Shown: piece by piece, positions 25,043-32,702 of the stretch | Numbering within the stretch: position 1 is the stretch's first letter | Layout of the letters: each line of letters starts with the position of its first letter | Origin: Aminobacter sp039907765 | GTDB lineage: Bacteria; Pseudomonadota; Alphaproteobacteria; Rhizobiales; Rhizobiaceae | Direction: 5' to 3' | Assembly: GCF_039907765.1 (NCBI RefSeq) | Contig: NZ_JARDJI010000010.1 | Location: 106,641-170,640 of the forward strand | DNA: 64,000 bases | Position numbers and translations under genes: made by a program | The notes under the pieces: model-generated | What the model was told of the DNA's origin: nothing | Seen by the model: the letters and a program-made list of their open reading frames with translations, nothing else | Databases searched by the model: none

Positions 25043-26236
25043 CTAGTGTTCCGGCCGTGGCGCGAGCAGGCTGCCGGCATAACCGCACAGCGCCCCGACA
25101 CAGATCGGGCCGAACAGCGAACCATCGACCACGAACAGCATGATCAGCACCGCAGCGATCGGCCGGCCCAGCCCGGCCGTGGCGGCGGCGCTTATGCCGG
25201 CGGCGATCGCCACCGCCGGTGCGATGCCGGGTGCAATGGCAAGCACCGACGCCCCTGCGGCAGCGCCGGCGAAGATCAGCGGAAAGATCGCCCCGCCCAG
25301 CCATCCCGTCGACAGGCAAAGCACGGCGGCCACCACCTTGAGCGCGCCCAGCAGCAGCAATGCCGCCATGCCGGCAGTTGCCGCCCATTCGAGCATGCCG
25401 GCAATCTCGTTGTGGCCGGAAAACCTGAGCATAGGCAGCATCGCAGCGAGGAGGCCGAAGGCCACGCCGCCGGCGACGGGCTGCCAGAAAACCGACGGCA
25501 ACACGCGATGGACCAGCCCCTTTGCCGCCGGCAGGGCAAAGAGGAACAGCACGCCCACCGTGGCGCCAAGCATCGCGGGGACGACGGCCAGGACGAGATC
25601 GCTTCCATCTCCCGGCGGGGAGTACGCCGGCAGCTCGATGCGATGGAAGCCACCCGACAGCAGCAGCAGCGCCGCCAGCAGGAACCCGAGCAGCCCGCAA
25701 ACTCCGGCGAGCAGCAGCATGGCGCGCGGCGCCTCGGGCTTGTCGTCGGCATAGGCCGCGCCGCCGAGCGGCGAGCCATAGAAACCGGAAAGCGCTCCGG
25801 CGGCGCCGGCTTCGCCAATGACCCGCATATCGGCATGGCTCCGGCCAAGGAAGATCGCAATGGCGGAGGTCAGTTCCGCCACCACCGCCAGCAATCCGGC
25901 CTCGGGTCCGACCGCGCCGCCGAACGCGACGGCGACCACCGCCGCCATGCCGACATAGAGGGCGTTGCGTCGATGGATATGCGCCGGGTCGCGCAGGGCC
26001 GCGAGCTGCTCGTCGACACCGTCGGTCGCACCCTTCATCCGCGTGAGGCCGATCAGCGCTCCGCCGGCGATCGCCGCGACGGCAATGTACCAGCGGGCAT
26101 CGCTGACCGCCCAGACAAGCGAGCTGACGCCCTGCATCAGCCAGAGCATCGCTGCCGCGGCAATACCGGCGAGCAGCCCCACCCCACCGGCGAGCAGCGC
26201 GAGCCTGACAATCTGCGTCTTCGTCAACGATTCCAT
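25043..26236 (-). CDS. ClC-type chloride channel family protein, divergent
   Basis: A 397-residue polytopic protein with the ClC fold: AFGGAVGPEAGLLAVVAEL (about 104-122), GEAGAAGALSGFYGSPLGGAAYA (about 141-163) and a late GLGRPIAAVLIMLFVVDGS segment. The gating glutamate of the usual G(R/K)EGP motif is replaced (G-A-V-G-P), and the GSGIP selectivity loop is not evident. It may therefore conduct rather than exchange, or move another anion. The C-terminus is short, with no CBS domains. Monocistronic, convergent with the glyoxalase-type gene. Confidence 0.8.
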   Translation of the reverse strand: MESLTKTQIVRLALLAGGVGLLAGIAAAAMLWLMQGVSSLVWAVSDARWYIAVAAIAGGALIGLTRMKGATDGVDEQLAALRDPAHIHRRNALYVGMAAVVAVAFGGAVGPEAGLLAVVAELTSAIAIFLGRSHADMRVIGEAGAAGALSGFYGSPLGGAAYADDKPEAPRAMLLLAGVCGLLGFLLAALLLLSGGFHRIELPAYSPPGDGSDLVLAVVPAMLGATVGVLFLFALPAAKGLVHRVLPSVFWQPVAGGVAFGLLAAMLPMLRFSGHNEIAGMLEWAATAGMAALLLLGALKVVAAVLCLSTGWLGGAIFPLIFAGAAAGASVLAIAPGIAPAVAIAAGISAAATAGLGRPIAAVLIMLFVVDGSLFGPICVGALCGYAGSLLAPRPEH

Positions 26237-26437
26237 CCCGCCTCCCCATCGCCCGGAGCATCCATTCTATGGCGAACGGCCCTGCAGGGCCACGAGCGCC
26301 GGTCGATCGACTGCGAAGCGCCGCAGCATCGACGGCGCGCCCCGGCTTCCGCAACGCCTAAACGCTTTGATTCCCGGCCAAGCTTGTGTAAAGCGGGGCA
26401 AGCCAAAATCCCCGCAACAGCCAGACGGGCAAAAGCC

Positions 26438-27043
26438 ATGGAAAAATTCACCAAGCTGACAGGCGTCGCCGCCCCCCTGCCGATCGTCAACGTCGACACC
26501 GACATGATCATCCCCAAGGATTATCTCAAGACGATCAAGCGCACCGGACTTGGCACCGGGCTTTTCGCCGAGATGCGCTACAACGAGGATGGTTCGGAGA
26601 ATCCCGAATTCGTGCTCAACAAGCCGGCCTACCGCAAGGCCGAGATCCTCGTCGCCGGCGACAATTTCGGCTGCGGCTCGAGCCGCGAGCATGCGCCCTG
26701 GGCGCTGCTCGACTTCGGCATCCGCTGCGTGATCTCGACCTCGTTCGCCGACATCTTCTACAACAATTGCTTCAAGAACGGCATCCTGCCGATCACCGTC
26801 AGCCAGGAAGATCTGGACAAGCTGATGGACGATGCCGAGCGCGGCGCCAACGCCACCATCTCGGTCGACCTCGAAGCCAAGGAAATCCGCGGCCCCGACG
26901 GCGGCGTGGTCAAGTTCGACCTCGACGACTTCCGTCGCCACTGCCTGCTCAACGGCCTCGACGACATCGGCCTGACGATGGAGAAGGCCGGCTCGATCGA
27001 CAGCTACGAGAAGAAGGTCGGCGAAAGCCGCCCCTGGGCCTGA
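26438..27043 (+). CDS. leuD: LeuD, 3-isopropylmalate dehydratase small subunit
   Basis: A 201-residue subunit that joins LeuC to isomerise 2- to 3-isopropylmalate in leucine synthesis. The typical start TGVAAPLPIVNVDTDMIIPKDYLKTI and the motif NFGCGSSREHAPWALLDFGIRCVISTSFADIFYNNCFKNG are present. Start at ATG 26438; the open frame upstream is antisense to the ClC gene. leuC is not in the window. A strong terminator follows at 27071, and leuB lies 2.4 kb further on. Confidence 0.96.
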   Translation: MEKFTKLTGVAAPLPIVNVDTDMIIPKDYLKTIKRTGLGTGLFAEMRYNEDGSENPEFVLNKPAYRKAEILVAGDNFGCGSSREHAPWALLDFGIRCVISTSFADIFYNNCFKNGILPITVSQEDLDKLMDDAERGANATISVDLEAKEIRGPDGGVVKFDLDDFRRHCLLNGLDDIGLTMEKAGSIDSYEKKVGESRPWA

Positions 27044-27070
27044 TCGCCCGCTTCGCATTCGAGATTGCCC

Positions 27071-27109
27071 GAAAGCCCCGTTCCATCAGAACGGGGCTTT
27101 CTTCGTTTT
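27071..27109 (+). terminator. Rho-independent terminator after leuD
   Basis: A 12-13-bp stem (GAAAGCCCCGTT / AACGGGGCTTTC) with a short loop is followed by TTCGTTTT. It begins 27 bp after the leuD stop. Confidence 0.85.
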
Positions 27110-27279
27110 GCTGGGCGGTCGACGCTCGCGATTCCGTGATGCTGGCAAGCCACAAACGTCGATTTGGTGCAATGCCGAACGGCTGACACCACAGCGGCGC
27201 CATGGCATTGTCGCGCTCCGCGATTCGGAGTGCGGCCAAGGCCGCTCCGGACATCACATTGGATTTTCGGGAGCGTCGC

Positions 27280-28110
27280 ATGAAGCCGTCCACCCTCCTT
27301 GCCTCGATCGCGCTGGCGGGCAGCCTGTCGGTACAGGCACTGGCCCAGTCGGACGAGCCGGTGGAGATCCCCTTCGAGGGCGGCACCTTCACCATCAACG
27401 AGACCGAAGACCTCGACAAGATCCTCACCTATGACGGCAAGGAACTCGCCCGCAACTACGTCGCCTACTTCGAACGTACCGTGGACCTCAACGGAACCAA
27501 GGTCGCCATCTTCGACGTCGGCGACGGCGGCAATGCCTGTGGCCCGGCGACGGTGCTGGCCTGGAAAACGGAGGCGGGCATCCAGTCGACCATCGTCGGC
27601 GCCGACGAATGCGGCACCCCGCCGGCGGCCGCCACCAGCGATGCGCTCTATTTCGTGCCCTATCTCAGGCCGGGATCGAAGGCACCGGTGCGCAGCTGGT
27701 CGCCGCAGGACGGCCTCAAGGTCGCGGGCGAGCTGAGCTTCACGCCGCAGCCCGGCACCACCTGGGCCGACATTGCGCCCGACAAGATCACCTATCCTGC
27801 CGACTTCTTCGCCAATGCCGAACTCTATGCGGCGGCGGCGGCGCTGCTCGGCGACCAGCTCGAACAGGTGGCGCTCGGCCTGTCGGTGTCGGGCGAGCCG
27901 GAGAAGACGGCCTCGGGGGTACTCTTCGCCAGCGGCTGCGTGCCGCACGCCTGCGGCAGCGCCGATGCCTTCATAGGCGTCGATGCCGCAGGCAAGAAGC
28001 TCTATTTCGCCCAGGCGGGCGACACGCCGGAGCCCAAAACCTGGCCGGCGCTGGCCGAATGGCCGGGCGAGGTGAAGGACGCCATGACCAAGGCCCTGGT
28101 CTCGCAGTGA
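27280..28110 (+). CDS. Secreted protein of unknown function
   Basis: A 276-residue exported protein. The signal peptide MKPSTLLASIALAGSLSVQALAQ ends near residue 23. The mature part is acidic with motifs GGNACGPATVLAWKTEAG and ASGCVPHACGSADAFIGVD, giving at least four cysteines (two likely disulfides). Similar proteins are annotated as hypothetical in Mesorhizobium relatives. Start at ATG 27280. It is followed by the RidA-family gene ten bases later, so co-transcription is likely, though a functional link is not obvious. Confidence 0.78.
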   Translation: MKPSTLLASIALAGSLSVQALAQSDEPVEIPFEGGTFTINETEDLDKILTYDGKELARNYVAYFERTVDLNGTKVAIFDVGDGGNACGPATVLAWKTEAGIQSTIVGADECGTPPAAATSDALYFVPYLRPGSKAPVRSWSPQDGLKVAGELSFTPQPGTTWADIAPDKITYPADFFANAELYAAAAALLGDQLEQVALGLSVSGEPEKTASGVLFASGCVPHACGSADAFIGVDAAGKKLYFAQAGDTPEPKTWPALAEWPGEVKDAMTKALVSQ

Positions 28111-28120
28111 GGCGGACACC

Positions 28121-28501
28121 ATGCGCAAGCTGATCTCCACCGGTTCGCCCTTCGAGAAGACGGCGGGCTATTCGCGCGCCGTCGTGCAGGGCGACTGGTG
28201 CTTCGTCTCGGGCACCACCGGCTACGACTATGCCACGATGACGATGCCCGACAGCGTCGAAGCACAGACGCGCAACTGCCTGGCGACCATCGAAAAGGCG
28301 CTCCAGGAGGGCGGCTTCGTCATGGCCGACGTGGTGCGGACGCACTACTACATCACCGACCAGGCCCATGTGGACCTGGTATTCCCGATCCTCGGCGAGA
28401 CTTTTGGCGACATCCGCCCGGCCGCGACGATGATCGTCTGCCAGCTCAACAAGCCCGAGATGAAGATCGAGATCGAGGTGACGGCGCTGAAGCGCAGGTG
28501 A
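28121..28501 (+). CDS. RidA-family protein
   Basis: A 126-residue RidA/YjgF-fold protein with ISTGSPFEKTAGYSRAVVQGDWCFVSGTTGYD at the start and FGDIRPAATMIVCQLNKPEMKIEIEVTAL at the end. The R-x-A-x-T pattern (RPAATM) carries the arginine that binds imine/carboxylate substrates, so deaminase activity on reactive enamines/imines is plausible. Lies between the secreted protein and the nuclease-family gene with short gaps (10 and 16 bases). Confidence 0.9.
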   Translation: MRKLISTGSPFEKTAGYSRAVVQGDWCFVSGTTGYDYATMTMPDSVEAQTRNCLATIEKALQEGGFVMADVVRTHYYITDQAHVDLVFPILGETFGDIRPAATMIVCQLNKPEMKIEIEVTALKRR

Positions 28502-28517
28502 CCGCGGGGAGAGCTGC

Positions 28518-29321
28518 TTGCGCATCCTATCGCTGAACGGCTGGGGCGGCAGGCTCGGCGAGCAGCTGGTCGACTATGTCAGGGCGGAGAACCCCGACGT
28601 GCTCTGCCTGCAGGAGGCGACCAGCACGCTTGAGGCGACGACGCCGTGGCTGATCTATCGCGATGGCGGCAGCGAGCTTGCGCAGCGAGCCAACCTGTTC
28701 GCCGAGGTGGCGGGCGCCCTGCCCGGGCACCAGGCCTTCTTCTGTCCCGCCGCGCGCGGCCCACTCTACGACGGCGACCGGGCGGTTCCGTCGGATTGGG
28801 GGCTGGCGACCTTCGTCAGGGGCGCGCTGCCGATCGTCGGGCAGGCGCAGGATTTCATCCATGGCGGCTTTTCGGCCGATGGCTTCGGCGAGCATCCGCG
28901 CTCGCGCAACGCCCATGCCGTCCGACTGCACGACTATGCCTCGGGGCGGACGACTGTGGTCGTCCACCTGCATGGCCTGCGCGACCTGGACGGCAAGGAC
29001 GACACGCCGGCCCGTGACGCGCAGACGGCGCGGCTGATCGAGATCATCGGCACGCTGCGCCGCGATGGCGATGGGCTGGTCGTCTGCGGCGACTTCAACG
29101 TGCTGCCCGACGGCCGGATGCTCTCAGCACTGCGCGACATCGGGCTGACTGAGCTGGTCACGTCCCGCGGCTTCACCGACACGCGAACCTCTTTCTACCG
29201 CAAGACGCCGCGCTTCGCCGACTACATGCTGGTCAGCGCCAACGTCGAGGTGTGCAATTTCGAGGTGGTGGCCGAACCGGAGGTCTCCGACCATCGGGCG
29301 CTGCTGCTTGAGATCGGGTAG
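28518..29321 (+). CDS. Endonuclease/exonuclease/phosphatase-family protein
   Basis: A 267-residue EEP-fold protein: MRILSLNGWGGRLGEQL, DVLCLQEATST (catalytic Glu), TVVVHLHGLRD, VVCGDFNVLPDGRM (DxN motif) and EVSDHRALLLEIG (terminal SDH). All metal-site residues are present. The family includes DNases, phosphodiesterases and lipid phosphatases. The start appears to be TTG at 28518, preceded by GGGGAGAG; no closer ATG fits the homology. Probably the last gene of the unit starting at 27280. Confidence 0.85.
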   Translation: MRILSLNGWGGRLGEQLVDYVRAENPDVLCLQEATSTLEATTPWLIYRDGGSELAQRANLFAEVAGALPGHQAFFCPAARGPLYDGDRAVPSDWGLATFVRGALPIVGQAQDFIHGGFSADGFGEHPRSRNAHAVRLHDYASGRTTVVVHLHGLRDLDGKDDTPARDAQTARLIEIIGTLRRDGDGLVVCGDFNVLPDGRMLSALRDIGLTELVTSRGFTDTRTSFYRKTPRFADYMLVSANVEVCNFEVVAEPEVSDHRALLLEIG

Positions 29322-29471
29322 AGCCGTTCTCAAGCCGGTCGGAACACGAATCCGGCTCAACAAGCGCTGGCGGAGCCATTTGCGCCTTGTGGCACGCCCT
29401 TTCCTGCTTGCACCGGCGCCCCGCCAAGGCTAGCAAGGCCGCGGTTCACGCATCTTTCGGAAAGGTTTCCC

Positions 29472-30575
29472 ATGGCGACGCGCAATCTTCTTCTCCTGCC
29501 CGGCGACGGCATCGGCCCCGAGGCCATGGCCGAGGTCCGCAAGCTGATCGCCGCCATGAACGAGAAGCTCGGCAGCGGCTTTGCCACCGAGGAAGGCCTC
29601 GTCGGCGGCTCGGCCTACGATGCCCACGGCCAGGCGATTTCCGACGCCGACATGGCCAAGGCGATGGCGGCGGATGCCGTGCTTTTCGGCGCCGTCGGCG
29701 GCCCGAAGTGGGACGCCGTCCCCTATGAGGTGCGCCCCGAGGCCGGCCTCTTGCGCCTGCGCAAGGACATGGAGCTGTTCGCCAACCTCAGGCCGGCGAT
29801 CTGCTATCCGGCGCTGGCCGCCTCTTCGTCGCTCAAGCAGGAGGTGGTCGAGGGCCTCGACATCCTGATCGTGCGCGAGCTGACCGGCGGCGTCTATTTC
29901 GGCGAGCCCAAGCAGATCATCGACCTCGGCAACGGCCAGAAGCGCGGCATCGACACGCAGGTCTACGACACCTTCGAGATCGAGCGCATCTCGGGCGTCG
30001 CCTTCGAGCTCGCCCGCACCCGCAAGAACCACGTGACGTCGATGGAAAAGCGCAACGTCATGAAGTCGGGCGTTTTGTGGAACGAGGTGGTGACCGCCAC
30101 TCACAAGGCCAAGTATTCGGACGTCAAGCTCGACCACATGCTGGCCGACGCCGGCGGCATGCAGCTGGTGCGCTGGCCCAAGCAGTTCGACGTCATCGTC
30201 ACCGACAACCTGTTCGGCGACATGCTGTCGGACGTGGCGGCCATGCTGACCGGCTCGCTCGGCATGCTGCCGTCGGCCTCGCTGGGCGCGCCCGACGCCA
30301 AGACCGGCAAGCGCAAGGCGCTCTACGAGCCGGTGCACGGCTCGGCCCCCGACATCGCCGGCAAGGGCATCGCCAACCCGATCGCCATGATCGCGTCCTT
30401 CGCCATGTGCCTGCGCTATTCGTTCAACATGGTGGCAGAGGCCGACCGCCTCGAGGCGGCGATCGCCGCGGTCCTCGACGACGGCCTGCGCACCAGGGAC
30501 ATCATGTCGGAAGGCAAGACCGAGGTCGGCACCACCCAGATGGGCGACGCCATCCTGGCCAAGTTCTTCGCCTGA
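29472..30575 (+). CDS. leuB: LeuB, 3-isopropylmalate dehydrogenase
   Basis: A 367-residue NAD-dependent enzyme oxidising 3-isopropylmalate in leucine synthesis. LLLLPGDGIGPEAM, AVGGPKWDAVPYEVRPEAGLLRLRKDMELFANLRP (substrate loop with arginines), RELTGGVYFGEP, TDNLFGDMLSDVAAMLTGSLGMLPSAS (Mg2+ aspartates) and YEPVHGSAPDIAGKGIANP are all seen. Start at ATG 29472 after GGAAAGG. It stands alone, 2.4 kb from leuD, with its own terminator. Confidence 0.97.
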   Translation: MATRNLLLLPGDGIGPEAMAEVRKLIAAMNEKLGSGFATEEGLVGGSAYDAHGQAISDADMAKAMAADAVLFGAVGGPKWDAVPYEVRPEAGLLRLRKDMELFANLRPAICYPALAASSSLKQEVVEGLDILIVRELTGGVYFGEPKQIIDLGNGQKRGIDTQVYDTFEIERISGVAFELARTRKNHVTSMEKRNVMKSGVLWNEVVTATHKAKYSDVKLDHMLADAGGMQLVRWPKQFDVIVTDNLFGDMLSDVAAMLTGSLGMLPSASLGAPDAKTGKRKALYEPVHGSAPDIAGKGIANPIAMIASFAMCLRYSFNMVAEADRLEAAIAAVLDDGLRTRDIMSEGKTEVGTTQMGDAILAKFFA

Positions 30576-30591
30576 AACCTGGCCGAACAAC

Positions 30592-30627
30592 AAAAGGCGG
30601 CGCTGCTTGGGGCGCCGCTTTTGTTTT
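30592..30627 (+). terminator. Rho-independent terminator after leuB
   Basis: AAAAGGCGGCGC pairs with GCGCCGCTTTT (one bulged G) across a short loop and is followed by GTTTTG. Sits 17 bp after the leuB stop. Confidence 0.75.
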
Positions 30628-30643
30628 GTCCTGACGGAAGTCT

Positions 30644-31417
30644 TCAGGCGGTCGGAGCGTAAGGCGTGGGGATTCTCACCCCCGCGGGCACCGGCCCCCA
30701 CCTGTTCTCGTGCTTCTGCGACGGGATCAAAGTGAAGACGAAGATGATCAGGCCGCCCACATAGGGCAGCAGGATCAGCAGATAGAACCAGCCCGAAAGG
30801 CCGAGGTCGTGGATCCGGCGTATCGTGACTGCGAGGCCGGGCAGGAGCGTTGCCACGACGAACAGGCCGGGAAGCGCGAATCCGATGACGGGCTCGCCCA
30901 TGCCCGCGTCGAGATTGCCCGTCGCGGCATCGACGGCAAAGCCTGCGATGGCAAGCGCCGTTACGGCGATCAGCCAGAACAGAACGTAGCCCCAATACTC
31001 CTTCCGACGCGCCCGGCCGCGGAAATTGACGTAATGGGTCGTGATCGCCTGCCGGAAATAGGACCACAGCCCGGTCGATGCGCCGCTGTCAGACGCGTAG
31101 CTCGGGGTTGGCGCGGGCGCGTAGCCCGTTAGCGGCGACATGCTGTCCGTCGCGCCGCTGCGGCCGAACCGCGGCACCGACCGCCCCGCTTGGGGAATGG
31201 GGGCTGCCGGGCGCTCAATCGGAGCATGGATGGCGAAGACATCGCGGGCCTGCCCGCCGGACGGCGTGAACTCCACCTGGGTGCCCTTGCCCATCGTGGC
31301 TGCCTGGCGCATGTCCTCGCGGGCGAAGGCATAGCGGTTGCCGTCGGCCCCGGTGATGAATCCGAAGCCTTCGGCCTGGTTGTAGTGCAGAACTTCTCCT
31401 CGCATCGATGCCCCCAT
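30644..31417 (-). CDS. Cold-shock-like domain fused to DUF805 membrane protein
   Basis: A 257-residue protein. The N-terminal segment MRGEVLHYNQAEGFGFITGADGNRYAFAREDM (residues 5-36) is a cold-shock-like OB fold that carries on to about residue 65. A Pro/Ser-rich linker (70-110) leads to DUF805 (about 115-250), a four-span membrane domain with NFRGRARRKEYWGYVLFW and RRIHDLGLSGWFYLL. The combination recurs in Rhizobiales but its purpose is unknown. The Met at 31405 (MRGEV) is an equally good start. Confidence 0.85.
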   Translation of the reverse strand: MGASMRGEVLHYNQAEGFGFITGADGNRYAFAREDMRQAATMGKGTQVEFTPSGGQARDVFAIHAPIERPAAPIPQAGRSVPRFGRSGATDSMSPLTGYAPAPTPSYASDSGASTGLWSYFRQAITTHYVNFRGRARRKEYWGYVLFWLIAVTALAIAGFAVDAATGNLDAGMGEPVIGFALPGLFVVATLLPGLAVTIRRIHDLGLSGWFYLLILLPYVGGLIIFVFTLIPSQKHENRWGPVPAGVRIPTPYAPTA

Positions 31418-31489
31418 CCAGCAAGTGAGTGCACAGGATGAGCAATGTCGTCGATCCTAGCAAGTGCATCGCGGCACCACCCATGCCGC

Positions 31490-31640
31490 GATGCACGTCG
31501 ACGGCGCGCGGAGGCCGAGCCGCTGCAGCAGGTCGATGCGTGGCTGGAGCGGTTTCGCGGACCATGGACTCACAAGCTGGAGGCGCTGGCGGCGGAGATC
31601 GCCCGCTGCAAGCGTAGCGGCGACAAGGAACGAGCGCAGC
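31490..31640 (+). pseudogene. Remnant of an ArsR-family regulator (C-terminal end)
   Basis: The plus frame reads RRRRAEAEPLQQVDAWLERF and RGPWTHKLEALAAEIARCKR, the C-terminal helix of SRPBCC-associated ArsR regulators. The winged-helix part is missing and no start codon or ribosome-binding site precedes it. The frame then stays open because it runs antisense to the acetyltransferase. Most likely a decayed regulator left between two unrelated genes. Confidence 0.5.
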
Positions 31641-31648
31641 GGACCGCG

Positions 31649-32338
31649 CTAGAACCCTGCCCTGATCTCGTCCATCGAGCGCAACTGCCCGCCGTCCCTG
31701 AAATTGCCTGGGTCCAGCCAGCGTTCCATCGTGGCGCGGCTGCCCGACCACTCCGACGACAGCATCGAATACATGCAGATGTCCCGCGGCCGGCCCTTGA
31801 GCAGCAGCCCTTCGCGATGCGTTCCCTCATAGGTGAAGCCCAGCCGGGCAGCGGCGGTGCGCGACCTGCCGTTCTCCGCCGTGCAGGTCCATTCCAGGCG
31901 GCGATAGCCGAGTTCCTCGAACACGTGGCGCATGACGAGGTAGAGTGCCTCGGTCGCAAGCGTCGTGCGCTGCATGCCGGGCGTGAACAGAACGTAGCCG
32001 AGTTCGACGACCTGGTGCGCGACCCTGGCCTCCATCAGGCACAGCCAGCCGAGTACGGCACCTTGGAGATCGACGACGGCGAAGAACGCGCGCTTCGGGT
32101 CGGCCAGGAGGTCGTTGACGTGCGTGGCGAACGCGGCTTCGTCGGCGAACGGCCCGACCTTCATCTCGGCCCAGGTGGCGACGACGTTCCCGTCGTGCGA
32201 GAGCCGGTAGAGTGCGGGGGCATCCGCTACGCCGAGCGGCCTGAGCCTGCCATGGCGCCCGTCGATGACGGTCGCGACCGGCACGTTGGCATCGGCTGGC
32301 TGGCCCATCGGCTTCGCATCCTGCCCGGCTTGGCGCAT
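31649..32338 (-). CDS. GNAT-family N-acetyltransferase (RimJ/RimL type)
   Basis: A 229-residue acetyltransferase. HGRLRPLGVADAPALYRLSHDG begins the domain, VVELGYVLFTPGMQRTTLATEALYLVMRHVFEELGYRRLEWTC forms the acetyl-CoA site in the RimJ/RimL manner, and SRTAAARLGFTYEGTHREGLLLKGRPRDICMYSML ends the core. Such proteins acetylate alpha-amino groups of proteins or small amines. The first 20 codons lack homology, so the start may be internal. Divergent from the asd leader region. Confidence 0.85.
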   Translation of the reverse strand: MRQAGQDAKPMGQPADANVPVATVIDGRHGRLRPLGVADAPALYRLSHDGNVVATWAEMKVGPFADEAAFATHVNDLLADPKRAFFAVVDLQGAVLGWLCLMEARVAHQVVELGYVLFTPGMQRTTLATEALYLVMRHVFEELGYRRLEWTCTAENGRSRTAAARLGFTYEGTHREGLLLKGRPRDICMYSMLSSEWSGSRATMERWLDPGNFRDGGQLRSMDEIRAGF

Positions 32339-32409
32339 GCCGCAATTCTAGCGTGAAACTGCCAGGCCTTGCCACCCGCCATCTTGCGGCCGAAGCGGCC
32401 TTGCCGCGA

Positions 32410-32437
32410 TTGACTCTTTTCCGAAACCGGATAAAAG
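32410..32437 (+). promoter_or_regulatory. Candidate promoter for the asd leader
   Basis: TTGACT at 32410-32415 is followed after 16 bases by TAAAAG at 32432-32437, resembling a housekeeping -35/-10 pair. It would start a leader transcript of about 255 nt before asd. Based on pattern only. Confidence 0.4.
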
Positions 32438-32561
32438 CGGCGGCGAACAGGGAACCCCTCCGATGCGCGGCCTCTTGATGGCGCTTTTCGCATTCGATTT
32501 CCCCGGCCACGACGGAAATCGTGCCGGGCGCGGAGCCGTTTCCCTGCTTTCGACCAAAACC

Positions 32562-32594
32562 ATGGCCAAAACCACCACCACCAAAACGGTGTGA
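32562..32594 (+). CDS. Candidate leader peptide of asd (MAKTTTTKTV)
   Basis: A ten-codon frame with five Thr and two Lys, four of the Thr codons in a row (ACC). Threonine and lysine are end products of the pathway in which Asd acts. The stop codon lies eight bases before a segment that can pair with the terminator stem, the layout expected of ribosome-mediated attenuation. A clear ribosome-binding site is not seen before the ATG, which is the main weakness. Expression is not shown by sequence. Confidence 0.5.
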   Translation: MAKTTTTKTV

Positions 32595-32601
32595 TTTCCC
32601 T

Positions 32602-32665
32602 TGGCCTGCTCACCCTCTCCCGGGCCCGGCCCGGGAGATGAAGCCCGCGCTGGCCAGCGGGTTTT
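32602..32665 (+). promoter_or_regulatory. Candidate attenuator hairpins before asd
   Basis: Hairpin 1 (32616-32638) is a 10-bp GC-rich stem, TCTCCCGGGC/GCCCGGGAGA, with loop CCG. Hairpin 2 (32641-32665) pairs AAGCCCGC with GCGGGTTT and ends in TTTT, a terminator shape. The segment TGGCCTGC (32602-32609) can pair 7 of 8 bases with GCTGGCCA (32649-32656) inside hairpin 2, offering an antiterminator. A ribosome stalled on the Thr codons leaves 32602-32609 free, one reaching the stop codon would cover it. Confidence 0.5.
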
Positions 32666-32702
32666 CTCCAGGAAACGAGCGGAGAGGGACAGGAGTGATC
32701 TG

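Larger units (their letters stand above)
32339..32702. other. Leader region of asd
   Basis: This 364-bp region holds a candidate promoter at 32410-32437, a short Thr/Lys-rich reading frame (32562-32594), two hairpins (32616-32638 and 32641-32665) and the asd ribosome-binding site (AGGAG at 32691). No protein gene longer than the leader is supported. The Trp-rich frame on the minus strand and the Pro-rich frame on the plus strand are alternate readings of the same ACC repeats. Confidence 0.6.

Noticed and set aside
32227..32613. Minus-strand frame with a run of Trp codons (a possible Trp leader)
   Set aside because: The Trp run is the complement of the ACC/CCA repeat; the gene downstream on that strand is an acetyltransferase without a tryptophan link, and no terminator follows on that strand.
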